A stretch of 15,408 nt of DNA from JAFASC01 sp036265935 (GCA_036265935.1 DATAOB010000023.1:1-15408), one strand, 5' to 3'; shown: positions 1-7,493, counted from the first letter of the stretch. Notes: generated by a model from the letters alone, not told the origin. Numbers and translations: made by a program.

Positions 1-195
1 CTGCCGCATTGGCAAAGCGTTCGCAACCGGCTCATCGGCCGCATTCGCGGCGGCGTCGAACGCACGTTCGTCGTGTTGAAGCGCGTCTATGGACTTGACC
101 GGATGCGCTATCGCGGACTTGCGGCGAACCGTTTGCACGTCAACCTTATCGCCATCGCGTTCAATCTACGCCGCGCCGCCGCCGGCCTCACCTGA
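1..195 (+). mobile_element. IS5-family transposase, C-terminal 64 residues (5' part outside window)
   Basis: The open frame runs from the window edge to TGA at 193-195. It encodes the last part of a DDE transposase. The IS4/IS5-type signature Y-x2-R-x3-E-x6-K is largely present: R16, the presumed catalytic E20 and K27 are in register (GGVERTFVVLKRVYG), but the Y position is G13. It is followed by the typical tail RYRGLAANR...AIAFNLRRA. Only the 3' end is visible, so I cannot tell whether the element is intact, which subgroup it belongs to, or whether it is active. The next gene, starting at 421, is frameshifted. That fits an insertion-prone, decaying edge, but the link is inference. Confidence 0.88.
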
Positions 196-295
196 GACGC
201 GGGCTCTAAACGCCAGATCAAGGCCCGCGCGACGGCGCACGCCGCGCTCCTTGCGCCTAACCCCACAACCCGTTCAGCCTCCTGGCCCACCAACC

Positions 296-315
296 CGCGT
301 TTTGCAGAGATCTCC
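296..315. repeat. Candidate right terminal inverted repeat of the IS5-family element
   Basis: About 100-120 nt after the transposase stop lies CGCGTTTTGCAGAGATCTCC, which ends in a form plausible for an IS5-family right end. The partner end lies outside the window, so this cannot be verified. The same place also contains a short hairpin (TCTCC 311-315 pairing with GGAGA 323-327 around TGCGCGG), so it may instead be a dispersed palindromic repeat. The remaining sequence from 196 to 420 shows no gene I can support, apart from the ribosome binding site of the following gene. Confidence 0.22.
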
Positions 316-420
316 TGCGCGGGGAGAGGGGATGCTAACGATCCGCGCCCTGCCACGGGCCAACTCGACTCGTCGCGCCGAAACCAACATTGTCTCCCTT
401 CCGAAGGAGGTTTCCGCATC

Positions 421-722
421 GTGACCAGCCCTCCCGAAAAACCCGCCCCGGTCCATCCCGTCAGAACCATTCCCGAGCCTCGCGGCAACGACAAAGCAGC
501 GCCCATCGTCTATTTCGACAAGGCGTTCGCCTACGGGATCACGCAAGGCATCGTGCAGGTCGAGCTTGCCCAATCGTTCCCGGTTCCGGCGGCGCCACGA
601 CGGGCGAGGCATTCGTCGTCACCGCGCATTTGCGCTGCAGCCCAAGCGCCGCGCACGATCTCATGCGGGCGCTCGAGGGCGCCCTCAACATGCTCAAACG
701 ACCGGAAGGCGTGGCGAACTAA
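421..722 (+). pseudogene. Small conserved-looking cytoplasmic protein gene, broken by a 1-nt frameshift
   Basis: A GTG start at 421 follows a strong ribosome binding site, AAGGAGG, at about 403-409. The first frame reads VTSPPEKPAP...IVYFDKAFAYGITQGIVQVELAQ, then runs into low-quality sequence. The next frame, from about 573, continues naturally as IVPGSGGATTGEAFVVTAHL...MRALEGALNMLKRPEGVAN and stops at TAA 720-722. Joining the frames at 572/573 needs one missing base and gives a coherent protein of about 100 residues with no signal peptide or membrane segment. From memory this resembles uncharacterised small proteins of Hyphomicrobiales, but I cannot assign a function. It lies close to the IS5 remnant. 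Either it is a recent pseudogene or one base is missing from the assembly. Confidence 0.62.
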
Positions 723-1125
723 ATATCGGCGATTTCCTTTTCGCGGCGGCTTACCTGCGTGACCGCCCGCGCAACCGCAAGCGGACGCGGGCGCCGCTTG
801 CCTCATTCTTCCGGGCCTCTGGCGGGCGACGGCTCACCCCTGCGCGGCGGTCACAGTCGCAGGCGTGCTGGTATGCCAAATACATTCCTGTGTCCGGACA
901 GAACAGACCCGCTGCATGTGCAGAAGAGAGCATGCGAGCCCTACTCCCCGGCAGCATTGAATTGTGTGAAACGCCACCCCTCGGCGCTGGTACAACCCGC
1001 GATAAACGCTTTGTGACCGCACTTTATCATTTGCGACTTGAATCCGCGCTGGCGACCCGCCAAGTTAGGGCATTCGCCGCGGGGGCGCTTGTGCCGGTGC
1101 GGCGTAAAACCATAGAGGATTGGAC
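723..1125. other. 403-bp stretch without a supportable gene
   Basis: No reading frame on either strand has both a credible start with a ribosome binding site and a protein-like composition. The long plus-strand frame across it is arginine-rich shadow sequence. Visible details are a perfect palindrome TGTCCGGACA near 893-902 and a small inverted pair ACTTG/CAAGT around 1035-1070. Neither is enough to name a regulator. The promoter of the following small exported-protein gene must lie here, because the upstream gene is broken and distant. I could not pick a convincing -35/-10 pair. Confidence 0.5.
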
Positions 1126-1371
1126 ATGAAGACCCTCAAATTTGCGCTTCTCGCCGCCGGACTTGTCGCCGTCGCACCCGCTTTCGCTCAGACCGCGGGC
1201 GGAACGGCGAACACCGGCCCGCAGGGCACCGGCAACTTCGTCGCCGGCAAGCCCGAAGGCTCGGGCAACTTCGTTGCCGGTAAGCCGGAAGGCACCGGCA
1301 ACTTCGTCGCCGGCAAGCCGGAAGGCAACGGCAACTTCGTCGCCGGCAAGCCGAAGGATCCGGCGAAGTAA
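1126..1371 (+). CDS. Small exported protein with four GxGNFVAGKPE repeats
   Basis: The ATG at 1126 has a ribosome-binding-like AGAGGA at about 1114-1119; an in-frame TTG two codons earlier is less likely. The 81-residue product begins with a clear Sec signal peptide (MKTLKFALLAAGLVAVAPAFA, cleavage before Q22). The mature protein of about 60 residues is almost entirely four tandem 11-residue units GxGNFVAGKPE, x being T, S, T, N. The last unit ends K instead of E, and the tail is DPAK. There are no cysteines and no membrane anchor, and the composition is rich in Gly, Lys, Pro and Asn. I do not recognise the family. A periplasmic or secreted location is inferred from the signal peptide. A strong terminator follows, and then the HtrA protease gene, so the two may share a transcript. 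Confidence 0.85.
   Translation: MKTLKFALLAAGLVAVAPAFAQTAGGTANTGPQGTGNFVAGKPEGSGNFVAGKPEGTGNFVAGKPEGNGNFVAGKPKDPAK
1225..1356 (+). repeat. Four tandem 33-bp coding repeats
   Basis: Units lie at 1225-1257, 1258-1290, 1291-1323 and 1324-1356. Each encodes GxGNFVAGKPE/K. They differ at only a few positions, mainly the second codon and third bases (GTCGCC against GTTGCC, AAGCCC against AAGCCG), so they are old enough to have diverged slightly but are kept in frame. Copy number could vary by slippage. There are no spacers, so this is not a CRISPR array. Confidence 0.95.
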
Positions 1372-1409
1372 GTTCCGTCTTTCCGCGTAAGTTCGAAGTC
1401 TAAATCCTC

Positions 1410-1442
1410 GGCGGGGCGCAAAGCGTCCCGCCGTTTTCTTTT
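1410..1442 (+). terminator. Intrinsic terminator or attenuator between the repeat protein and the protease gene
   Basis: The left arm GGCGGGGCGC (1410-1419) pairs with GCGTCCCGCC (1423-1432) over ten base pairs with one G-T wobble, leaving an AAA loop. It is followed by GTTTTCTTTT (1433-1442). This is a textbook rho-independent terminator. The GGAG ribosome binding site of the downstream protease starts at the next base, 1443, and its ATG is at 1456. There is therefore no space for a promoter between terminator and gene. Confidence 0.88.
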
Positions 1443-1455
1443 GGAGCTGAGACCC

Positions 1456-2844
1456 ATGGGCTTCTGGCGTGCCCTCCCCCTCGCGATCTTCTCAGGTCTC
1501 GCGGCCTTAGCGCCGATCTGCGCCGCCGGCGCCGCACCGGAATCTTTCGCTCCGCTTGCCGCCCGCGTATCGCCCGCGGTGGTCAACATCTCGATCAAGG
1601 GGATGGGCGAAGCTCCGATGATGATGAAGGGCGACGGCAAGAGCATCGCCTATGCGCCGCACATCATCGATCTCGTCGGCTCCGGCGTCATCGTCGATCC
1701 GAGCGGCATCATCGTCACCAACAAGCACGTGATCGACAATGCCTACGAGATCACCGTCACCCTTTATGACCGCACCACTGTGCAGGCGCGGCTCCTCGGC
1801 AAGGGGCTCACCTTCGACCTGGCGATCCTAAAGATCGACGTCGACCATCCACTGCCCTCGATCAAGGTCGGCGACAGCGATAAGGTGCGGGTCGGCGACC
1901 GCGTGATTGCCATCGGCAATCCGCTCGGCCTCGCCAGCACGGTGACAGCGGGCATCGTCAGCGCGCTGCACCGCGACCTCATGGGCACGCCCTATGACGA
2001 ATTCATCCAGACCGACGCCGCGATCAATCACGGCAATTCCGGCGGGCCGCTGTTCAACATGGACGGCGAGGTCATCGGCATCAACAACCAGATTTTCTCC
2101 GATTCGGCCTCGAGCGGCTCGATCGGCTTGGGATTCGCCATTCCCTCCAACGACATGAAATTTTTGGTCGAGCAGATCCGCGACTACGGCCGGCCCCATC
2201 TCGGCTGGCTCGGATTGCGCGTCCAGACGCTGACCCCGGAAATGGCCGATTCGCTGGCGCTGCCGCCCTATAGCGGCGCGATTGTCGCGGAGGTCTCGGC
2301 GGGCGGCCCGGCGGCCGAGGCCGGCATTGAGGTGGGCGACGTCATTCAGGGCTATGCCAACCAGAAAATCTCGGATTACCGGACGCTGAACCGCCTCATC
2401 GCCCAGTCGATCGGGCGAACCGTCCCGCTCTCCGTCTGGCGCAACGGCTCGGCGCGTATGGTGACCGTCTCGATCCGGGAGTACCCGCAGGAACTCTGGA
2501 TCACCTACAAAAGCGCGATGAAGGCCGAGCCGATCTTCCGCAAGGTGCGCGACTTCGGCTTCGACATCGCCAATCCTTCCGACGAGCTGAAGCTGCAGTT
2601 CGGGATCAAGGGCGAGGCGAGCGGCCCCATCGTCACCAATGTGGTCGAGGATACGGCCGCGAGCGGCGCCAAGTTCAGGCCGGGCGACGTCATCCTCAAA
2701 GTGCAGATGGAGGAGGTGAAGACGGTTGAGGAGTTCGAGCTGAAGCTCCGCGATCGCACCAACCAGGGATCGCGCTACGCGCTCATCTTCGCCAAGAACG
2801 CCAGCGGCACCACCCGTTGGCTGACCCTGCCGCTGCGGCTCTGA
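1456..2844 (+). CDS. degP: Periplasmic HtrA/Deg serine protease with two PDZ domains
   Basis: The ATG at 1456 is preceded by GGAG at 1443-1446; an in-frame TTG at 1441 overlaps the terminator T tract and is unlikely. The protein has 462 residues. An N-terminal export signal (about 1-26, ending APICAAGAA) is followed by a trypsin-like domain with the full triad: H91 in TNKHVID, D121 in FDLAILKID and S195 in HGNSGGPLF. PDZ1 spans roughly 249-345 (starting GWLGLRVQ, with AGIEVGDVI) and PDZ2 roughly 365-460 (FRPGDVILK). This is the normal DegP/DegQ layout and length. The family degrades or chaperones misfolded envelope proteins. I cannot tell which of several alphaproteobacterial Deg paralogues this is, so the symbol is generic. 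Its expression should depend on read-through of the hairpin just upstream or on a promoter inside the repeat gene. Confidence 0.93.
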   Translation: MGFWRALPLAIFSGLAALAPICAAGAAPESFAPLAARVSPAVVNISIKGMGEAPMMMKGDGKSIAYAPHIIDLVGSGVIVDPSGIIVTNKHVIDNAYEITVTLYDRTTVQARLLGKGLTFDLAILKIDVDHPLPSIKVGDSDKVRVGDRVIAIGNPLGLASTVTAGIVSALHRDLMGTPYDEFIQTDAAINHGNSGGPLFNMDGEVIGINNQIFSDSASSGSIGLGFAIPSNDMKFLVEQIRDYGRPHLGWLGLRVQTLTPEMADSLALPPYSGAIVAEVSAGGPAAEAGIEVGDVIQGYANQKISDYRTLNRLIAQSIGRTVPLSVWRNGSARMVTVSIREYPQELWITYKSAMKAEPIFRKVRDFGFDIANPSDELKLQFGIKGEASGPIVTNVVEDTAASGAKFRPGDVILKVQMEEVKTVEEFELKLRDRTNQGSRYALIFAKNASGTTRWLTLPLRL

Positions 2845-2908
2845 AAGGGCGGCAATCCTGCGCTCCGCATTTCCCTCGCCTTAACGACGCCGGGCCTATC
2901 CTCCCTGG

Positions 2909-4024
2909 GTGAACCCCGCGCCGCAACGCCACTACGTCGCGCTCGATGCGTTCCGCTTCATTGCGGCGCTCGGCATCGTGCTGCACCACTGCGCGATCTA
3001 CGCCGATGCGATGGGCTGGCAGTCGCATGTGACAATGTTCGACAATTTTCGCCTCTGCGTCGATTTTTTCTTCGCGCTTTCCGGCTTCGTGCTGATGCAT
3101 ATGCATGGCAGTGCGATCACGAGCGGCAGCGATTACCTGCGTTTCCTGCAGAAGCGGCTCGCGCGCATTTATCCCCTGCACGCGCTGATGGTGATCGTCT
3201 TCATCATGCTTGCGCTTGCCGTTGCCGGCAGGCCGATGGCGACGCGCATTGCGCCGGTGCTCGATCCAGCCACCGCGCTGCCCAATCTGATGCTGTTGCA
3301 TTCGTTTGGCGTTACGCAGACGCTGTCGCTGGACTTTCCATCGTGGTCGATCTCGGCCGAATGGTTCCTCTATCTCCTGTTTCCGACGCTCGCTGCCTTC
3401 GTCCTCCGCATCGGGCCGCGCGGCGCGATATTTGCCGCGATCGCATTTGCCATGGCGCTGGCACTTACACGCGACGCGCTTGACTTGCGCGATTGGACGC
3501 GATCGACATTCGATTTCGGTATGCTGCGCGCGCTGCCGAGCTTTTCTTGCTGGCATAGCCGTTTGCGTGATGGTCGAACGCGCACCCCCATGCGCATTTC
3601 ATGGACGTGGATTTATGGCGCGGGAATTGCTCTCATCGCGCTCATGCTTTCGCCCGCATCCGCTGCCCTTTCGATTGCCATTTTTCCCCTCTTCATCGGG
3701 CTCCTCGCTCTGGCCGAACGTGGCGGCGGGCCGACGCTCTTGACGCGAGCGCCCTTTCCTAGGCTCGGCGACGCATCGTATTCGGTCTACCTGCTGCACG
3801 CTTTAATGATGTTGCTCGCGGCCGAAGCCATCAACGCCACCGGCGCGACCGGATTGGCCGCCTTCTTGGCGCTGACAGCGGCGACGATCGCGCTCACGAT
3901 CCCACTCGCGCTTATTACTTTCCGCTTCTATGAAACGCCGATGCGCCGCTGGCTGTCGCCGGCGCATAGCGGAAGTTATCGGTTGCGCCCCGCGGCGAGC
4001 CGGCGCTCCATCGCCAGCGAATAG
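2909..4024 (+). CDS. Membrane acyltransferase (Acyl_transf_3 / OafA-type), with an internal double frameshift
   Basis: The 371-residue frame begins at GTG 2909 with VNPAPQRHYVALDAFRFIAA. The family R-x10-H signature is present (R16, H27). About eight to ten hydrophobic helices follow, including FFFALSGFVLM and SVYLLHALMMLL. Such proteins move acyl groups onto sugars, polysaccharides or lipids at the inner membrane; the substrate here is unknown. No good ribosome binding site precedes GTG. A TATCCT box at 2897-2902 lies close enough that a leaderless message is possible, but its -35 is poor. Between about 3545 and 3590 the frame reads a hydrophilic SCWHSRLRDGRTRTP, while the neighbouring frame reads FLAGIAVCVMVERAP, which fits a membrane helix. 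That suggests an extra T in TTTT (3542-3545) compensated by a lost base near CCCCC (3594-3598). The 3' end overlaps the convergent aapM by 49 nt. Confidence 0.8.
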   Translation: MNPAPQRHYVALDAFRFIAALGIVLHHCAIYADAMGWQSHVTMFDNFRLCVDFFFALSGFVLMHMHGSAITSGSDYLRFLQKRLARIYPLHALMVIVFIMLALAVAGRPMATRIAPVLDPATALPNLMLLHSFGVTQTLSLDFPSWSISAEWFLYLLFPTLAAFVLRIGPRGAIFAAIAFAMALALTRDALDLRDWTRSTFDFGMLRALPSFSCWHSRLRDGRTRTPMRISWTWIYGAGIALIALMLSPASAALSIAIFPLFIGLLALAERGGGPTLLTRAPFPRLGDASYSVYLLHALMMLLAAEAINATGATGLAAFLALTAATIALTIPLALITFRFYETPMRRWLSPAHSGSYRLRPAASRRSIASE

Positions 4025-5124
4025 CGCGACATCCCGAAGCAGAAGACGAAATAGAACATTGCCGCGAACAGATAGCCGGTGGTCGAGATCGTCGGCCCGG
4101 CCCATTCCGGATCGAGGCGCGCCGTGTCGACGGTGCGCAGGAAATCAAAGATGCCGACGATGGCAACGAGAGTCGTATCTTTGAAAAGACCGATGAACGT
4201 ATTGACGATGCCGGGAATGACGATCGTCAGCGCCTGCGGCAGCACGATCAGCCGCATCATTTGCGGATAGTGCAGGCCGAGCGCCTGCGCGGCCTCGAAC
4301 TGGCCGCGCGGAATGGCGTTCAGGCCGCCGCGCACCACTTCGGCCATATAGGCCGAGGCAAAGAGCGCGACGCCGATCAGCGGCCGCACCAGCCGGTCCG
4401 GCGAAAACTGCTCCGGGACGAACAGCGGCAGCATCGTATTCGCCATGAACAGCACAGTGATCAGCGGCACGCCACGGACGAACTCGATGAAGCCGATCGA
4501 GAAAAGGCGCACCGCAGGCAGTCGCGAACGCCGCCCAAGGGCCAGAAGCACGCCGCCCGGCAGCGAGAAGACCATCCCGACCAGCGCGACGAGCAGGCTG
4601 ACGAAAATGCCGCCCCAGAGGTGCGTCGGCACTTGCGTGAGCCCGAGCGCCGGCGTGCCGTAAAGCAGCACGAACGCCAGCACCGGATAGACGACAAAGA
4701 ATAGAATCGCGCCGAGGCCCTTGCGCGGCGAGGCCGGCCACAAAAGCCAGGCGATCAGGACCGCGCCGATGAGTAGCGTGATGTCGACGCGCCAGCGTTC
4801 TTCGACCGGATAAGAGCCATAGACGAAGTACGGCAGCTTGCGCGCAACATAGGCCCAGCAGGCGCCAACACCCGGCGGACGGCAGGCGGCGCCATCGAGC
4901 GCCGACCAGACCGCGTCGATCACCATATAGCGGATGAGATCGATGCCGAACCAGATCGCAATCGCCGCCGCGACGAGAGTGAGAATGCTGGTCCAGACGT
5001 CACGGAAGAGATTGCGGCGTACCCACCCGATCACACCGCCGACCGCCGCCGGCGGAGGTTTTTCGGGCGCCGCTTCGGTGCGTACGAAAAACGTATCGTC
5101 GAGCGAGTCTTGAATAGCGCTCAT
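3976..5124 (-). CDS. aapM: General L-amino acid ABC transporter permease AapM
   Basis: The product has 382 residues, beginning MSAIQDSLDDTFFVRTEAAP as in alphaproteobacterial AapM proteins. After a cytoplasmic N-terminus of about 50 residues come several membrane helices with a large periplasmic loop (ALDGAACRPPGVGACW). A His/Glu/Gln-type permease domain follows, with the EAA loop NAIPRGQFEAAQALGLHYP that docks the ATPase. It ends FGMSRYSLAMERRLAAGRNR. With AapQ it should form the heterodimeric inner-membrane channel for broad-range L-amino acid uptake. It begins 18 nt after the end of aapQ and is the last gene of the visible operon. The ATP-binding aapP that normally follows is absent; a convergent acyltransferase gene lies there instead. 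Confidence 0.93.
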   Translation of the reverse strand: MSAIQDSLDDTFFVRTEAAPEKPPPAAVGGVIGWVRRNLFRDVWTSILTLVAAAIAIWFGIDLIRYMVIDAVWSALDGAACRPPGVGACWAYVARKLPYFVYGSYPVEERWRVDITLLIGAVLIAWLLWPASPRKGLGAILFFVVYPVLAFVLLYGTPALGLTQVPTHLWGGIFVSLLVALVGMVFSLPGGVLLALGRRSRLPAVRLFSIGFIEFVRGVPLITVLFMANTMLPLFVPEQFSPDRLVRPLIGVALFASAYMAEVVRGGLNAIPRGQFEAAQALGLHYPQMMRLIVLPQALTIVIPGIVNTFIGLFKDTTLVAIVGIFDFLRTVDTARLDPEWAGPTISTTGYLFAAMFYFVFCFGMSRYSLAMERRLAAGRNR

Positions 5125-5142
5125 GGAAACGCTTTCATGGCC

Positions 5143-6330
5143 CTAGCGCTCCCGGATCGCGGTATGGCGCGCGTAGAGATTCATCACAGCTGACGTCGCC
5201 AGCGAAATTGCGAGATAGACCGCCATCGTTATGAAGATGACCTGCACCGCCGCGCCGGTCTGATTGAGCACGGTGCCGGCAAAAATCTGCACGAGATCGG
5301 GATAGCCAATGAACACCGCAAGCGAGGAGTTTTTGGTAAGATTCAGATACTGGTTTGTCAGCGGCGGGATGATGACGCGCATTGCCTGCGGCATGACGAC
5401 GAGCCGCCGCAACGGGCCCGGACGCAGCCCGAGAGCAAGCGCCGCTTCGGTCTGTCCGCGCGGCACCGACTGGATACCGGCGCGCACGATTTCGGCAATG
5501 AACGACGCGGTGTAGAGGATGAGGCTGAGGAGCAGCGCGACGAGCTCCGGCGAAAGCCGGATGCCGCCGACGAAATTGAAACCGCGCAATTGCGGCATGG
5601 CGAGTTCGAGCGGCCGGCCGAGGAGGAAATAGACAAGGATCGGCAGACCAAGGATGAGGCCGACGCTCACGCGCATCACCGGCCATTGCGCGCCGGTCCG
5701 CATCTGCCGGCGGCGAGCGACATACCAAAATATAATCGACCCAAGGATTCCGGTGCCGAACGCGATTAATACATAATCGAAGCCGGCGCGCGCCACCGGC
5801 TCCGGCACAAATAATCCGCGATTATTGACGAAGGCGAAGCCGAAAATATCGACCGATTGCCGTGGCCCGGGCAGCGGTTTCAACACCGCATTGTACCAGA
5901 ACAACAGCTGCAGCAGCAGCGGAACGTTGCGGATCACTTCGACATAGACCGTTGCGAGCCGCGCTAACAACCAGCTCTTCGACAAGCGCGCCGCGCCGAC
6001 GGCGAAACCGACGATAGTCGCCAGGATCACGCCGACGATCGCAACAAACAACGTGTTGAGCAGGCCGACAACGAACGCGCGGCCGTAAGGCCACACCGCG
6101 GAATACGCGACGAACGACTGGTTGATGTCGAATCCCGCCGGCATATTCCAGAACGAAAGATCGGTCGGAATGCCGCGCGCATGCATATTGTCGCGCGCGT
6201 TGATCGTCGCCTCGATGACGATAAACGCGACAACCGCCGCAAGCAGGATTTGACTGGCGAGTCCGCGCCAGAACGGATCGTTCCAGAAAGGTGGGCGTTC
6301 GGTGGCGAGCGGTGCGGCGGGAGTGCTCAT
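5143..6330 (-). CDS. aapQ: General L-amino acid ABC transporter permease AapQ
   Basis: The ATG (complement of 6328-6330) has a strong ribosome binding site, GGGGAGGGAC. The 395-residue protein has a first helix at about 25-42, then the AapQ-type periplasmic stretch NMHARGIPTDLSFWNMPAGF. The permease core follows, with TVYVEVIRNVPLLLQLLFWY and the ATPase-docking EAA loop SVPRGQTEAALALGLRPGP. Length and layout match the longer AapQ/BztB permease type rather than the roughly 220-residue HisQ type. It starts 40 nt after the aapJ stop, consistent with one transcript aapJ-aapQ-aapM. The partner is AapM, and the ligand is delivered by AapJ. Confidence 0.94.
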   Translation of the reverse strand: MSTPAAPLATERPPFWNDPFWRGLASQILLAAVVAFIVIEATINARDNMHARGIPTDLSFWNMPAGFDINQSFVAYSAVWPYGRAFVVGLLNTLFVAIVGVILATIVGFAVGAARLSKSWLLARLATVYVEVIRNVPLLLQLLFWYNAVLKPLPGPRQSVDIFGFAFVNNRGLFVPEPVARAGFDYVLIAFGTGILGSIIFWYVARRRQMRTGAQWPVMRVSVGLILGLPILVYFLLGRPLELAMPQLRGFNFVGGIRLSPELVALLLSLILYTASFIAEIVRAGIQSVPRGQTEAALALGLRPGPLRRLVVMPQAMRVIIPPLTNQYLNLTKNSSLAVFIGYPDLVQIFAGTVLNQTGAAVQVIFITMAVYLAISLATSAVMNLYARHTAIRER

Positions 6331-6370
6331 GTCCCTCCCCTATTTCGCTCGCGCCTCTCCTTGCCGGCTT

Positions 6371-7384
6371 TTAGCGAATTGGCGGCGCGTATTGGATGCC
6401 GCCCTTGTTGTAGAGGGCGTTCAGGCCGCGCTTCAATTTCAGCCGCGAGCCGTCGCCGAGATTGCGGTCGAACACCTCGCCGTAATTGCCGACATTCTTG
6501 ACGATGCGCAAAGCCCAGTCCTGCGTCAGGCCGAGATTGCTGCCGTAATTGCCCTCGGCGCCAAGCAGACGGCGGACTTCCGGATTCGTGTCCTTGGCCA
6601 TCTCGTCCGCGTTCTTCTGCGTGACGCCGAGCTCCTCGGCGTCAAGCATGGCGAAGGCGGTCCAACGCACGAGATTGAACCATTGATCGTCGCCCTGCCG
6701 CACCGTCGGGCCGAGCGGCTCCTTGGAAATGACTTCCGGCAGGATGATGTGATCGTCGGGCGTGCCGAGTTTTAGGCGTTCAGAGACAAGTTGCGAGCCG
6801 TCTGTCGTGAACGAGTCGCAACGGCCGCTGTCATAGGCCTTGATCGCCTCGTCGGCTGTGGCGAATACGACCGGCTCGTACTTTTTGTTATGCGTGCGGA
6901 AATAGTCCGCAAGATTGAGCTCCGTGGTCGTTCCCTGCTGCACGCAGATCGAGGCGCCGTCCAAGTCGGTGGCCGAGTTCACGCCGAGTTTCTTGCGCAC
7001 CACGAAACCCTGACCGTCGTAATAGGTCACCGCCGGAAACAGGAAGCCCTGCGCGACCTCGCGCGATTGCGTCCACGTCGTGTTGCGCGAGAGAACATCG
7101 ATCTCGCCCGATTGCAGAGCGGTGAACCGATCCTTGGCGGTCAGCGGGACGAAGCGGACCTTATTCGGATCGTTGAAAATCGTCGCAGCGACGGCGCGGC
7201 AGAAATCGATGTCGAAGCCGGCCCAGTTGCCCTTGTCATCGGGGAGGCCGAAGCCCGGCAGGCCGGGATTTGAGCCGCAGATGAGATACCCGCGGCTTTT
7301 CACCTGATCGACCGTCGCCGCAGAGGCGGGCACGGACAGGAAGGCGCCGGCCAGAAGGGCCATGGCAGCAAGCGGACGTTTCAT
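6371..7384 (-). CDS. aapJ: Periplasmic general L-amino acid binding protein AapJ
   Basis: I take the ATG at the complement of 7382-7384; a TTG four codons upstream is in frame but adds nothing useful. The 337-residue product has a Sec signal peptide (MKRPLAAMALLAGAFLSVPA, cleavage after ASA). A family 3 solute-binding domain follows: RGYLICGSNPGLPGFG, GFDIDFCRAVAATIF, FTALQSGEIDVLSRNTTWT and DGQGFVVRKKLG. The C-terminal region with LGAEGNYGSNLGL is characteristic of AapJ/BztA. It should capture a broad set of L-amino acids and present them to AapQM. It is first in its operon and divergent from the beta-lyase gene across 109 bp. No strong ribosome binding site is visible before the ATG. Confidence 0.94.
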   Translation of the reverse strand: MKRPLAAMALLAGAFLSVPASAATVDQVKSRGYLICGSNPGLPGFGLPDDKGNWAGFDIDFCRAVAATIFNDPNKVRFVPLTAKDRFTALQSGEIDVLSRNTTWTQSREVAQGFLFPAVTYYDGQGFVVRKKLGVNSATDLDGASICVQQGTTTELNLADYFRTHNKKYEPVVFATADEAIKAYDSGRCDSFTTDGSQLVSERLKLGTPDDHIILPEVISKEPLGPTVRQGDDQWFNLVRWTAFAMLDAEELGVTQKNADEMAKDTNPEVRRLLGAEGNYGSNLGLTQDWALRIVKNVGNYGEVFDRNLGDGSRLKLKRGLNALYNKGGIQYAPPIR

Positions 7385-7434
7385 GGAAAGCCCCAAATTG
7401 TGATAGCGGCAGGCGCCGTGAAGGTTCGAAGCGC

Positions 7435-7463
7435 ATCGAACTGAGTTTCCTGAGGGGCGTCAA
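7435..7463 (-). promoter_or_regulatory. Candidate sigma-70-type promoter for aapJQM
   Basis: On the minus strand, TTGACG (complement of 7458-7463) is a near-consensus -35 element. At 17 nt spacing the -10 would be TTCGAT (complement of 7435-7440), which matches TATAAT at only three positions. It lies about 50 nt upstream of the aapJ start, within the 109-bp divergent gap. I see no sigma-54 GG-N10-GC motif on this side. Confidence 0.33.
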
Positions 7464-7493
7464 GCGGCGCTCCGAGCGCGCCCACGGGAAGGG

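Noticed and set aside
311..327. TCTCC...GGAGA hairpin as a terminator
   Set aside because: Short 5-bp stem, no T tract, and no gene that needs it; it may be part of an IS end or a dispersed palindrome.
566..1129. Long plus-strand open frame as a gene
   Set aside because: Arginine/alanine-rich shadow composition, overlaps the downstream half of the broken gene, no ribosome binding site, no recognisable domain.
1225..1356. Regular 33-bp direct repeats as a possible CRISPR array
   Set aside because: The units are contiguous with no spacers and are kept in frame inside a signal-peptide-bearing protein.
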